Shown one piece after another: positions 55,178 to 64,000 of a stretch of 64,000 bases of DNA; position 1 is the stretch's first letter, and each line of letters opens with the position of its first letter. The translations under genes and the position numbers were made by a program. The stretch is from Rhizobiaceae bacterium (GTDB lineage: Bacteria > Pseudomonadota > Alphaproteobacteria > Rhizobiales > Rhizobiaceae), in the NCBI GenBank assembly GCA_019635715.1, contig JAHBYY010000005.1, forward strand, positions 1 through 64,000, in the 5' to 3' direction. The notes under the pieces are model-generated. The model had not been told where the DNA came from, made no database searches, and saw only the letters and a list, made by a program, of their open reading frames with translations.

Positions 55178-56677
55178 ATGAGCATCATCGATACGCGCAC
55201 TCCCGATCCCAAGCGCCTGATACCTGGCGCGACAGGCGACTGGGAGGTCATCATCGGGCTGGAGGTGCATGCCCAGGTGACGTCGGAAGCCAAGCTGTTC
55301 TCGGGCGCGTCGACCTCGTTCGGCGCGGCGCCCAACGCCAATGTCAGCCTCGTCGACGCGGCGATGCCGGGCATGCTGCCGGTGATCAACGAGGAGTGCG
55401 TGCGCCAGGCGATCCGCACCGGGCTCGGCCTCAAGGCGCAGATCAACCACAAGTCCGTCTTCGACCGGAAGAACTACTTCTATCCCGACCTGCCGCAGGG
55501 CTACCAGATCTCGCAGTACAAGCAGCCGATCGTCGGCGAGGGCATCGTCAGCGTGTCCGTCGGACCGGATTCGAAGGGCGGCTTCGAGGAGATCGAGGTC
55601 GGCATCGAGCGGCTGCATCTCGAGCAGGACGCCGGCAAGTCGATCCACGACCAGCACCCGACCATGTCCTATGTCGACCTGAACCGTTCGGGCGTTGCCC
55701 TGATGGAGATCGTGTCGAAGCCGGACCTGCGCTCTTCCGACGAGGCCAAGGCCTACCTGACCAAGCTCAGAACCATCATGCGCTATCTGGGCACCTGCGA
55801 CGGCAACATGGACGAAGGGTCGCTGCGCGCCGATGTCAACGTCTCGGTGCGCAAGCCCGGCGGCAGCTTCGGCACGCGCTGCGAGATCAAGAACGTCAAC
55901 TCGATCCGCTTCATGGGGCAGGCGATCGAATATGAGGCGCGCCGCCAGATCGCCATTCTCGAAGATGGGGGGACGATCGACCAGGAGACCCGGCTGTTCG
56001 ACCCGAACAAGGGCGAGACGCGCTCGATGCGCTCGAAGGAAGAGGCGCACGACTACCGCTACTTCCCCGATCCGGACCTGCTGCCGCTTGAATTCGACCA
56101 GGCCTATGTCGATGCGCTTGCCTCGGGCCTTCCCGAACTGCCGGACGACAAGCGGCAGCGGCTGGTCGCGTCGCTCGGCCTGTCGGCCTACGACGCGTCG
56201 ATCCTGATCGCCGAAAAGGCCATCGCCGACTATTTCGAGCAGGTCGCCAGAGGGCGCGACGGCAAGCTGGCGGCCAACTGGGTCATCAACGACCTGCTCG
56301 GCGCGCTGAACAAGACCGGGTCGGACATCGCGGACTCGCCGGTCACTCCGGACCAGCTCGGTGCCATCATCGATCTGATCAAGGAAGGTACGATCTCGGG
56401 CAAGATCGCCAAGGACCTGTTCGAGATCGTGTGGAGCGAGGGCGGCGACCCGCGCGCGCTGGTCGAGGCGCGCGGCATGAAGCAGGTCACCGACACCGGC
56501 GCGATCGAGAAGACCGTCGACGAGATCATCGCGGCCAATCCCGACAAGGCCGAGCAGGCCAAGGCCAAGCCGACGCTCGCCGGCTGGTTCGTCGGCCAGG
56601 TGATGAAGGCGACGGGCGGCAAGGCCAACCCGCAGGCCGTCAACGACCTGGTCAAGGCCAAGCTCGGGATCGAGTAG
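55178..56677 (+). CDS. gatB: Aspartyl/glutamyl-tRNA amidotransferase subunit B
   Basis: A 499-residue subunit of GatCAB, which amidates mischarged Glu-tRNA-Gln and/or Asp-tRNA-Asn. '[20 protein letters not shown]', '[20 protein letters not shown]', '[20 protein letters not shown]' and '[15 protein letters not shown]' are signature stretches; the C-terminal helical YqeY-like tail ('[20 protein letters not shown]') binds tRNA. It sits apart from gatCA, as is common in Rhizobiales. Start 55178 (MSIIDTRT) is chosen; the upstream open frame is unconserved. Confidence 0.96.
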   Translation: MSIIDTRTPDPKRLIPGATGDWEVIIGLEVHAQVTSEAKLFSGASTSFGAAPNANVSLVDAAMPGMLPVINEECVRQAIRTGLGLKAQINHKSVFDRKNYFYPDLPQGYQISQYKQPIVGEGIVSVSVGPDSKGGFEEIEVGIERLHLEQDAGKSIHDQHPTMSYVDLNRSGVALMEIVSKPDLRSSDEAKAYLTKLRTIMRYLGTCDGNMDEGSLRADVNVSVRKPGGSFGTRCEIKNVNSIRFMGQAIEYEARRQIAILEDGGTIDQETRLFDPNKGETRSMRSKEEAHDYRYFPDPDLLPLEFDQAYVDALASGLPELPDDKRQRLVASLGLSAYDASILIAEKAIADYFEQVARGRDGKLAANWVINDLLGALNKTGSDIADSPVTPDQLGAIIDLIKEGTISGKIAKDLFEIVWSEGGDPRALVEARGMKQVTDTGAIEKTVDEIIAANPDKAEQAKAKPTLAGWFVGQVMKATGGKANPQAVNDLVKAKLGIE

Positions 56678-56683
56678 CGGAAA

Positions 56684-57175
56684 ATGTTCGTGCGGACGGC
56701 AGGCGAGCGTGATCTGGCGGGCATAAAAGCCCTGCTCGCCGAGACGTGGCACGCCACTTACGACGCACTCTACGGTGCGGAAGAAGTCGAGAAGATCACT
56801 GCGGCCTGGCATTCGCCCGATGCCCTCAAGAGGCAGCTCACCGCGCCGAACTCGGAGTTCCTGGTCGCCGACGACGGCTCGGCGATCTGCGGTGTCGCCT
56901 ATGGCGTGGTCGATGGAGACATCGTCACGCTGCGGCAGCTCTATGTGAAGCCTGCCTTGCAAGGCAGGGGCATCGGCGGCATGCTGCTCGACGAGATCGA
57001 GAGTGCCTTTCCGGAGGGCAGGCGCCTGCGTCTCGAAGTGGACGAGGCGAACGACAAGGCTATCGCCTTCTATCTCGCGCAGGGTTTTGCGAAGGTCGGC
57101 ACGACACAGAATTGCGGCCAGGCGCAGTCGGGCATTCCCGCCGCGATCTACGAACGCGCCATTCGCTGGGCCTGA
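56684..57175 (+). CDS. GNAT family N-acetyltransferase
   Basis: A 163-residue acetyltransferase. The acetyl-CoA pyrophosphate loop is 'LQGRGIGGMLLDEIE' and the core strands read 'VTLRQLYVKPALQGRGIGGM' and 'LRLEVDEANDKAIAFYLAQG'. It resembles the ribosomal-protein/small-molecule GNAT set and may act on an amine, but no specific substrate can be named. It follows gatB by 6 bp and is probably co-transcribed. It is convergent to panC. Confidence 0.9.
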   Translation: MFVRTAGERDLAGIKALLAETWHATYDALYGAEEVEKITAAWHSPDALKRQLTAPNSEFLVADDGSAICGVAYGVVDGDIVTLRQLYVKPALQGRGIGGMLLDEIESAFPEGRRLRLEVDEANDKAIAFYLAQGFAKVGTTQNCGQAQSGIPAAIYERAIRWA

Positions 57176-57176
57176 T

Positions 57177-58025
57177 TCAGGCTGGCGGGACCGGGATGTT
57201 GTCGATCAGGCGGGTTTGCCCAAGCCACGCCGCGGCGAGCAGCCGACCCTCGCGCTTCGAGCTCCAGGGGGCCAGCACGTCGGCATCGCGTACCGCCACA
57301 TAGTCCACGCTGCGGAAGCCGGCCGCGAGCAGGTCGGCGCGGGCGATGTCCAGAGCCTCGTCCGTATCGGCGCCCTGCGCCAGCCGGGTCGCGGTTTCGC
57401 GCAGGATCGCGTTGAGCTGCCGCGCCACGTCGATCTGATCGACGCTGAGATAGGCGTTGCGCGACGACAGCGCGAGGCCGAACGCGTCGCGCACGGTCGG
57501 GGCGCCGGTGATCTCGACCGGGATGTCGAGGTCGCCCGCGAGCCGGCGGATCACGCAGAGCTGCTGATAGTCCTTCTCGCCGAACACCGCGCAGTCCGGC
57601 AAAGCCTGCAGGAGCAGCTTGGTAACCACGGTGGCGACCCCCTCGAAGAAGGCCGGACGAAAGTCGGTCTCCAGACCGAGCGCCGGGCCTGCGACCTTGA
57701 CCCTGGTGGCAAAGTCGTCCGGATACATCTCGCCGACGCTTGGCGCGAAGGCCAGATGGGCGCCGGATGCCCCCGCGAGGTCGAGGTCGCGTGCGAGCTG
57801 GCGCGGATATTTGTCGAGGTCCTCGGTCGGCGCGAACTGGGTCGGGTTGACGAAGATCGTGACGATGCAGCGATCCGCCTTTCGCAGCGCGTGTCGGATC
57901 AGCGAGAGGTGGCCTTCATGGAGGGCTCCCATCGTCGGGACGAGGCCGACGCGAAGCCCCTCGCGGCGCCACGAAGCGATGGTGGCTCGCAGCGCGGTGA
58001 CCGTCGTTGCGACCGGGAGGGTCAT
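57177..58025 (-). CDS. panC: Pantothenate synthetase
   Basis: A 282-residue ligase joining pantoate and beta-alanine with ATP. 'VGLVPTMGALHEGHLSLIRH' has the HIGH-type motif, 'VTIFVNPTQFAPTEDLDKYP' follows, then 'GVATVVTKLLLQALPDCAVF' and 'GEKDYQQLCVIRRL', and 'SSRNAYLS' near the end. Length is usual. Its start overlaps the end of panB by 4 nt on the same strand, so panB-panC is one unit of coenzyme A synthesis. Confidence 0.96.
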   Translation of the reverse strand: MTLPVATTVTALRATIASWRREGLRVGLVPTMGALHEGHLSLIRHALRKADRCIVTIFVNPTQFAPTEDLDKYPRQLARDLDLAGASGAHLAFAPSVGEMYPDDFATRVKVAGPALGLETDFRPAFFEGVATVVTKLLLQALPDCAVFGEKDYQQLCVIRRLAGDLDIPVEITGAPTVRDAFGLALSSRNAYLSVDQIDVARQLNAILRETATRLAQGADTDEALDIARADLLAAGFRSVDYVAVRDADVLAPWSSKREGRLLAAAWLGQTRLIDNIPVPPA

Positions 58026-58861
58026 CCACCGCCTCCGCGCTGCGGCGGAAATACATGCTCGGGACCCGGAAAGCGCCGATCGCGGACGTCGGAAGCGTAT
58101 GAGGCGACCGCCGCGGTCACCTGCTCGCGCAGGCCGCCATATTCGCGGACGAATTTCGGCACGTGGCCCACGGTCAGGCCGAGCATGTCGTCGATGACGA
58201 GGATCTGTCCATCGCAGGCGGCGGACGCGCCGATGCCGATGGTCGGAATGGCGAGAGCCTTGGTCAGCGATGCGGCCACCGGTTCCACCGTGCCCTCGAT
58301 GACCACCGCGAAGGCTCCGGCTGCCTCGACCGCCTCGGCATCGCGCCGAAGCGCGTCGATCGCAGCCTGCGAGCGGCCCTTGATCTTGTAGCCGCCTTCC
58401 TTCTCCACCGATTGTGGCTGGAGGCCGATATGGGCCATGACCGGGATGCCGTCGGCGACGATCGCGGCGATCTGCGCGGCGACCGAAAGTCCGCCTTCGA
58501 GCTTCACCGCCTGGCAGCCTGTCGCGTCGCGGATGCGTCGGGCGGCCGCGCGCGCCGCCTCGATCGACCCCTCGTAGCTGCCCGCCGGCAGGTCGACCAC
58601 CACGCAGGCACGCTCGGTGCCGCGCATCACGGCCTGGCCATGCAGGATCATCATGTCCAGCGTCGCACCCAAGGTGTTGGCATGCCCGTGCACCACCATC
58701 GCGACGCTGTCGCCGACGAGAATCAGGTCGACATGCGGGTCGATCAGCCGGGCGATGGGGTAGCTGTACGCGGTCAGCGACACGATCGGAACGCCGCCCT
58801 TGCGGGCGCGGATCGCGTCGGGCCGGATGCGGACGGGTGCAGCCGCCTTTGTGTTGCTCAG
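58022..58861 (-). CDS. panB: 3-methyl-2-oxobutanoate hydroxymethyltransferase, probable CTG start
   Basis: A 279-residue enzyme making ketopantoate from 2-oxoisovalerate with methylene-THF. 'GGVPIVSLTAYSYPIARLID', 'DLILVGDSVAMVVHGHANTL' (metal Asp), 'GQAVMRGTERACVVVDLPAG', 'GGYKIKGRSQAAIDALRRDA' and 'ECD-like' end region show the full family. No ATG, GTG or TTG exists near the conserved start; the only well-placed codon is CTG at 58861, six nt after GGGAGGGG, giving (M)SNTKAAAPVRIRPD. The frame is open to 59203, but this lacks conserved sequence. A sequencing error or use of a distant start cannot be excluded. Confidence 0.88.
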   Translation of the reverse strand: MSNTKAAAPVRIRPDAIRARKGGVPIVSLTAYSYPIARLIDPHVDLILVGDSVAMVVHGHANTLGATLDMMILHGQAVMRGTERACVVVDLPAGSYEGSIEAARAAARRIRDATGCQAVKLEGGLSVAAQIAAIVADGIPVMAHIGLQPQSVEKEGGYKIKGRSQAAIDALRRDAEAVEAAGAFAVVIEGTVEPVAASLTKALAIPTIGIGASAACDGQILVIDDMLGLTVGHVPKFVREYGGLREQVTAAVASYASDVRDRRFPGPEHVFPPQRGGGG

Positions 58862-59090
58862 TTTCCCCTCCCTCGGAAGCCCGGGCAGGGTTGGCTTAGG
58901 AAGGACGGGCGGCTTTTGCAAGTGCGAAGATGCACGGGTTGCACCTGCGAAGGGCCGCGGGGTTCGGCCTTTCCGTCGAACCGGCCCGTCCGGCGTCCCG
59001 TTACGACGGCGAACGGGGCAAAAGCCTTGCCATACGCCCTTGGCAGCGTCATAAGCAGGCGATGCAACGGGCCGCCTGCTGGGACCTGGA

Positions 59091-59489
59091 ATGAAGACCT
59101 TTCTCATACAGTTTTTCACCTGGTGGAACGGCCAGACGCTCGGAACCCGCCTGCATACCTGGCGCTTCGGCAAACCGGTCGGCGAGGACGAGTTCGGCAA
59201 CAAATATTATGAGGGCGGCACCGATTCGGAAGGCCGCACGCGGCGCTGGGTGATCTACAACGGGGTCGCGGAAGCGTCCGCCATACCTCCGGGCTGGCAC
59301 GGCTGGATGCACCACCGCGTCGACGTGCCGCCGTCGCGCGAGAGCTACACGCCGCGCGACTGGCAGAAGCCGCACGAGCCGAACCTGACCGGCTCGGCGG
59401 CCGCCTACCGGCCGAAGGGATCGCTGCTTTCCGGCACCCACCGCCCGCAGGTCACCGGCGACTACGACGCCTGGACGCCCGGCGGTTGA
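59091..59489 (+). CDS. NADH:ubiquinone oxidoreductase subunit NDUFA12 (B17.2 family)
   Basis: A 132-residue accessory subunit of respiratory complex I found in alphaproteobacteria and mitochondria. 'FFTWWNGQTLGTRLHTWRFG', 'EDEFGNKYYEGGTDSEGRTR', 'RWVIYNGVAEASAIPPGWHG' and 'WMHHRVDVPP' are the family core; the C-terminus is Pro/Gly-rich. It is followed by a DUF2155 gene, an arrangement I recall widely in this order. Confidence 0.95.
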   Translation: MKTFLIQFFTWWNGQTLGTRLHTWRFGKPVGEDEFGNKYYEGGTDSEGRTRRWVIYNGVAEASAIPPGWHGWMHHRVDVPPSRESYTPRDWQKPHEPNLTGSAAAYRPKGSLLSGTHRPQVTGDYDAWTPGG

Positions 59490-59597
59490 GGCTCGGACTA
59501 TCCTCGGCTCGCCACATTCGCGGTTTAACCGCTTGTTGACGACGCGGGCCGATAGACTGAGCGGACCCGTGGTCCAACTCTCGCGGAACGATCCGAC

Positions 59598-60020
59598 ATG
59601 AGACCCACCATAGCGATTGCCATGCCGATGCTGGCACTGGCTGCCGGCTGCATCCTGGCAGGTCCCGCCGCCGCCGAGCGGCTGAGCAATCCGGTCGCCG
59701 AGTTCACCGGGGTGGACAAGATCACCGGCCGAATCATCACCTTCGACGTCTACGTCAACGAGACGGTGCAATTCGGTGCGCTGCAGGTGACGCCGCGCGT
59801 CTGCTATTCGCGCCCGAAGGAGGAGGAGCCGCAGACGGACTCCTTCGTGGAGGTCGACGAGATCACGCTGGATCGCAAGATCCGCCGGATCTTCACCGGC
59901 TGGATGTTCGCCGAAAGCCCCGGCCTGAATGCCGTGGAGCACGCCGTCTACGACGTCTGGCTGAAAAGCTGCAAGCAGACCTCCGACGTGCCGGCTCCCG
60001 AGGCGCCGAAGACCAACTGA
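59598..60020 (+). CDS. DUF2155 domain secreted protein
   Basis: A 140-residue protein with an N-terminal signal (to about residue 27, 'GPAAAERL') and the DUF2155 domain: 'FTGVDKITGRIITFDVYVNE', 'ALQVTPRVCYSRPKEEEPQT' and 'RRIFTGWMFAESPGLNAVEH', then 'AVYDVWLKSCKQ' with a second Cys. The two cysteines may form a disulfide. The function is unknown. It is convergent to aat, 9 bp apart. Confidence 0.92.
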   Translation: MRPTIAIAMPMLALAAGCILAGPAAAERLSNPVAEFTGVDKITGRIITFDVYVNETVQFGALQVTPRVCYSRPKEEEPQTDSFVEVDEITLDRKIRRIFTGWMFAESPGLNAVEHAVYDVWLKSCKQTSDVPAPEAPKTN

Positions 60021-60029
60021 GGCCGGCGT

Positions 60030-60650
60030 TCAGGGATTGAACCTGGCGTTCGCCTCCAGAGCCTGCGCCAGCATCGTCTCGTAGCGGGCGCGGGGCACGT
60101 CGACGGCGCCGAACCGCTTCAGGTGTTCGGTGGTGAACTGCGTATCGAGCAGCAGGAAGCCGCGTTCGCGCAGCCGCATCACCAGGAAGGCGAGACAGAC
60201 TTTCGACGCGTCGGTGGCGCGCGAAAACATGCTTTCGCCGAAGAAGGCGCTGCCCAGCCGCACCCCGTAGAGGCCGCCGACCAGCTCTTCGCCGACCCAG
60301 GCCTCGACGGAATGAGCGTGTCCGATGCGGTTGAGCTCCAGATAGGCTTCACGGATGGCTTCGTTGATCCAGGTCGACTGGCGGCCCGGCCGCTCCTCGG
60401 CGCAGGCGTCGATCACCGCTGCGAAGTCATGGTCGACGCGGATGTCGAAAGGCGCCTGGCGGATCGTCTTGGCGAGGCTCCTCGGGATGTGGAAGCCGTC
60501 GAGAGGCAGGATGCCGCGCGTTTCGGGCCGGACCCAGAAAACCTCGGGGTCGCGGGCATTCTCGGCCATCGGAAAGACGCCCGAGGCATAGGCCTTGAGC
60601 AGCAGGTCCGTCGGGATTCGGTGTTGTCCGGGCGCGTAGGGGCGGGACAT
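60030..60650 (-). CDS. aat: Leucyl/phenylalanyl-tRNA-protein transferase
   Basis: A 206-residue enzyme that adds Leu or Phe to N-terminal Lys/Arg of proteins, marking them for ClpS/ClpAP. '[20 protein letters not shown]', '[20 protein letters not shown]', '[20 protein letters not shown]', '[20 protein letters not shown]' and '[20 protein letters not shown]' are the full motif set. The start at 60650 begins 'MSRPYAPG'. It lies 11 bp after accC on the same strand. Confidence 0.96.
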   Translation of the reverse strand: MSRPYAPGQHRIPTDLLLKAYASGVFPMAENARDPEVFWVRPETRGILPLDGFHIPRSLAKTIRQAPFDIRVDHDFAAVIDACAEERPGRQSTWINEAIREAYLELNRIGHAHSVEAWVGEELVGGLYGVRLGSAFFGESMFSRATDASKVCLAFLVMRLRERGFLLLDTQFTTEHLKRFGAVDVPRARYETMLAQALEANARFNP

Positions 60651-60661
60651 CGGCGCGCCCG

Positions 60662-62005
<1,344 letters not shown>

Positions 62006-62023
62006 CTGGGGCAGCGTTCCCGG

Positions 62024-62500
62024 TTACTCGATGACCAGCAGCGGCATTCCGTACTCGACCGGCTGCGCGTCCTCGATCAGGATCGCGGTGACCTTGCCGG
62101 CGCGCGGCGAGGGAATCTGGTTCATCGTCTTCATCGCTTCGATGATGAGCAGCGTCTGGCCCTCCCGGACGGTCTGGCCGAGCTCGACGAAGGGACGCGC
62201 ATCGGGCGAGGGGGAGAGGTAGGCCGTGCCGACCATGGGCGAGGGGATGGCATTCTTGGACGAGGCGTCGGGGGCCGGAGCGGGGGCTGCGGCGGAGACG
62301 GCGGGCGCCGCCGCGGCGACCGGCGGCAATGCGGGCGCCGGCGCCGGAACGGCGTAGGCCTGCACGGCGACGGCCTGGCGGGCGACCCTGACCTTCAGGT
62401 CACCGATCTCGATCTCGATCTCCGAGAGATTCGTATCGTTGAGGATATCAGCGAGGTCGCGGATGAGCTGCTGGTCGACGTCCGTCTTCTTGTTGGACAT
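62024..62500 (-). CDS. accB: Acetyl-CoA carboxylase biotin carboxyl carrier protein
   Basis: A 158-residue carrier. The N-terminal helical part ('[20 protein letters not shown]') is followed by a Pro/Ala-rich flexible linker (about residues 50-78) and the biotinyl domain with 'IEAMKTMNQ', K124 being the biotinylated lysine. Start 62500 is [10 protein letters not shown], with the conserved N-terminus; the longer open frame runs into aroQ. Order aroQ-accB-accC is typical. Confidence 0.96.
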   Translation of the reverse strand: MSNKKTDVDQQLIRDLADILNDTNLSEIEIEIGDLKVRVARQAVAVQAYAVPAPAPALPPVAAAAPAVSAAAPAPAPDASSKNAIPSPMVGTAYLSPSPDARPFVELGQTVREGQTLLIIEAMKTMNQIPSPRAGKVTAILIEDAQPVEYGMPLLVIE

Positions 62501-62532
62501 TTGGGAGCGTGTTCCTTTTTCCTGCCCGATCG

Positions 62533-62967
62533 TCACAGACGCGCCGCGAGCGCGTGCAGCGCCAGCGTGTACGACATGGGACCGAAACCGCAGATCATGC
62601 CGAGCGTGACCGGCGCAATCATGGATTTGTGACGAAACGCCTCGCGGGCGTGAATGTTCGACAGATGCACCTCGACAACCGGCTTGGGCGCGATCGAGCG
62701 GATGGCATCGTGGAGGGCGACCGAGGTGTGCGTATAGGCGCCGGCATTGATCACCACAGCCGACGCCGCATCCGCCGCCTCGTGGATCCAGTCGACCAGA
62801 TCGCCTTCGTGATTGGATTGACGGAAGTCGATGTCGATGCCGAGCGCCTCTCCGGACGCACGGCATCCGGCCTCTATATCGGCCAGGGTGGTCGTGCCGT
62901 AGATGCCCGGCTCGCGCTTGCCCAGCGCGTTCAGATTGGGACCGTTCAGGACGAAGACCGTCGTCAA
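62533..62967 (-). CDS. aroQ: 3-dehydroquinate dehydratase, type II
   Basis: A 144-residue enzyme of the shikimate pathway. '[20 protein letters not shown]', with the catalytic Tyr and Arg loop, '[20 protein letters not shown]', '[18 protein letters not shown]' and '[20 protein letters not shown]' (catalytic His) are all present. It stands between the DsbA-like gene and accB on the same strand, 32 bp before accB. Confidence 0.97.
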   Translation of the reverse strand: MTTVFVLNGPNLNALGKREPGIYGTTTLADIEAGCRASGEALGIDIDFRQSNHEGDLVDWIHEAADAASAVVINAGAYTHTSVALHDAIRSIAPKPVVEVHLSNIHAREAFRHKSMIAPVTLGMICGFGPMSYTLALHALAARL

Positions 62968-63092
62968 TTTCCAGACCTCAGCCGCACTTACGCTGACAGC
63001 GGCGCGCGGCGCCCTCTATAACGGGCATAATGCGCCCCGGAAAGAGCGCAAGAGGCTTCTTTCGCTGTCCACAAGGCGGGTGCCGACCCGCG

Positions 63093-63896
63093 TCAGCAGG
63101 CGTCGGCGGTACAGGCGGCCTCGGCCGCGGCGATCTTCTCGGCCAACACGTCCTTGCCGAGCGCACCGAAGACGACCTCGTTGCCGACGACGTAGGACGG
63201 CGTTCCGGTGATCGCCAGCTTGTTGGCCAGATCGTAGGTCTGGTTGAAGGTCTCGACGATCCGCGGATCCTTCATGGCCTCGCGCAGCGCAGCTTCGTCC
63301 GCGCCCAGCGAAACTGCGACCTTGATCGCGCTGGCCTCGCTGGCGCGGCTGCGCGATCCGAGCAACTGATTGTGGAAGTCGGCGTATTTTTCCGGCATAA
63401 GATATTGAAACGCCTGTGAAACGACGTGGGCCTTCTGCGAATCCGGTCCGAGGATCGGGAACTCCTTGAGAACGAAGCGCAGGTTCGGATTGGCCGCCGT
63501 CAGCGCCAGCATGTCGTCCTGCGCCCGTTTGCAGAAGCCGCAATTGTAGTCGTAGAACTCGACGATCGTGATCTTGCCGTCGGGATTGCCGACGATGCCG
63601 TCGTGCGGCGACTGGAAGATCTCCGCCCGGTTCTGCTCGATCACCTGCAGGCTGGCGATCCGCTGCTCCTCTTTCTGCTTGGCGTCCAGCGCCGCCTGCA
63701 TCTCGGCCAGGATTTCCGGGTTGGCCACGAGATATTCGCGGACGATCTGCTCGACCTCGGCACGGTCCATCGATTTCTCGGCGATCTGGGGCGAATCATC
63801 GGCGACCGCGCTGGGCTTGCCGGCGATGAAACCGGTCGCCAGCATCGCAAAGGCCAGGGCGATGCTCGTCGTGCCGAGCAGGATTGCCTTCTTCAT
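63093..63896 (-). CDS. DsbA-family thiol-disulfide oxidoreductase
   Basis: A 267-residue periplasmic protein with an N-terminal signal or anchor ('SIALAFAMLATGFIAG'), an alpha-helical N-domain ('DRAEVEQIVREYLVANPEIL', as in ScsC/BdbD-like proteins) and a thioredoxin fold with the active site C119-G-F-C122 in 'VEFYDYNCGFCKRA'; cis-Pro is in 'ITGTPSYVVG'. Two further cysteines occur at the extreme C-terminus ('EAACTADAC'). The helical N-domain suggests oligomerisation and possible isomerase activity. It is upstream of aroQ on the same strand, 125 bp away. Confidence 0.92.
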   Translation of the reverse strand: MKKAILLGTTSIALAFAMLATGFIAGKPSAVADDSPQIAEKSMDRAEVEQIVREYLVANPEILAEMQAALDAKQKEEQRIASLQVIEQNRAEIFQSPHDGIVGNPDGKITIVEFYDYNCGFCKRAQDDMLALTAANPNLRFVLKEFPILGPDSQKAHVVSQAFQYLMPEKYADFHNQLLGSRSRASEASAIKVAVSLGADEAALREAMKDPRIVETFNQTYDLANKLAITGTPSYVVGNEVVFGALGKDVLAEKIAAAEAACTADAC

Positions 63897-63930
63897 GGGC
63901 GCAGATCTCCGTATGCCGCAGCGGCTGGGG

Positions 63931-64000
63931 TCAGCCGTTCTTGCTGGGTGGCCTGAAATTGATGATGTCCTGGGCGCGCACCCAGCCGGGCGAGCCGGTC
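63931..64000 (-). CDS. C-terminal end of a gene, possibly an M48 metalloprotease
   Basis: The last 22 codons of a minus-strand gene entering from the right edge ('TGSPGWVRAQDIINFRPPSK' then NG and a TGA). In related genomes an M48-family peptidase gene lies upstream of the DsbA-like gene, and the tail resembles the C-terminus I recall for it; no catalytic motif is visible here, so this is a context guess. Confidence 0.45.
   Translation of the reverse strand, partial: TGSPGWVRAQDIINFRPPSKNG

Overview
The window is GC-rich and densely coding. It looks like the chromosome of an alphaproteobacterium of the order Hyphomicrobiales (Rhizobiales), probably Phyllobacteriaceae/Mesorhizobium-like. Reasons: an aerobic SUF operon with two cysteine desulfurases behind an Irr-type iron box; NDUFA12, DUF3126, DUF2155 and BTLCP-type proteins; the dsbA-aroQ-accB-accC-aat run typical of this order; and large intergenic palindromes. 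This is inference from remembered families; no database search was possible.

Layout. 0-1.5 kb: the start of an aldehyde dehydrogenase gene and its GAF/Fis regulator. 1.6-9 kb: oxyanion uptake, with a short ModE-like regulator and modABC (minus strand) divergent from a sulfate ABC operon sbp-cysT-cysW-cysA (plus strand). 9.2-10 kb: divergent tRNA-Asp and tRNA-Val genes and non-coding DNA. 10-19 kb: a probable methylated-amine catabolic cluster with an orphan ABC binding protein, a DgcA-like flavoprotein, a non-pyrrolysine MttB-family methyltransferase, a LysR regulator and a divergent second TMADH-type flavoprotein. 19-28.7 kb: envelope and housekeeping genes (M23 peptidase, a 25-residue membrane peptide, peroxiredoxin, a 1131-residue AsmA-like protein, tyrS, anmK, a PaiB-like protein, a hydrolase).

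28.8-36.3 kb: the SUF iron-sulfur assembly operon sufS2-sufB-(small membrane ORF)-sufC-sufD-sufS-sufT-sufA, headed by a near-consensus Irr box. 36.4-38.6 kb: a membrane/coiled-coil gene split by an intact 1,221-bp IS3-family element with a 4-bp target duplication, so the original reading frame can be reconstructed. 38.6-45.4 kb: GFA, TfoX-like, pseudouridine catabolism (psuG-psuK), a ComEC-like metallo-beta-lactamase-fold protein, pccB and a glyoxalase. 45.6-53.4 kb: a double cold-shock protein, DUF192, a hydrolase, cysE, small conserved rhizobial proteins, a gamma-carbonic anhydrase, a transglutaminase-like protease, and PilZ and PAS-type proteins. 53.5-64 kb: a strong orphan terminator (sRNA or leader) before a rhomboid gene, then CBS, gatB, GNAT, panB-panC, NDUFA12, DUF2155, aat, accC-accB, aroQ, a DsbA-like protein and the tail of another gene.

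No CRISPR array, prophage or complete known defence system was seen. The best candidates for something undescribed are the methylated-amine cluster, the IS-split envelope gene, the small membrane ORF inside suf, the candidate RNA before the rhomboid gene, and the MBL-fold gene whose coding signal begins before its first usable start. Most long ORFs overlapping these genes on the opposite strand are artefacts of high GC content.
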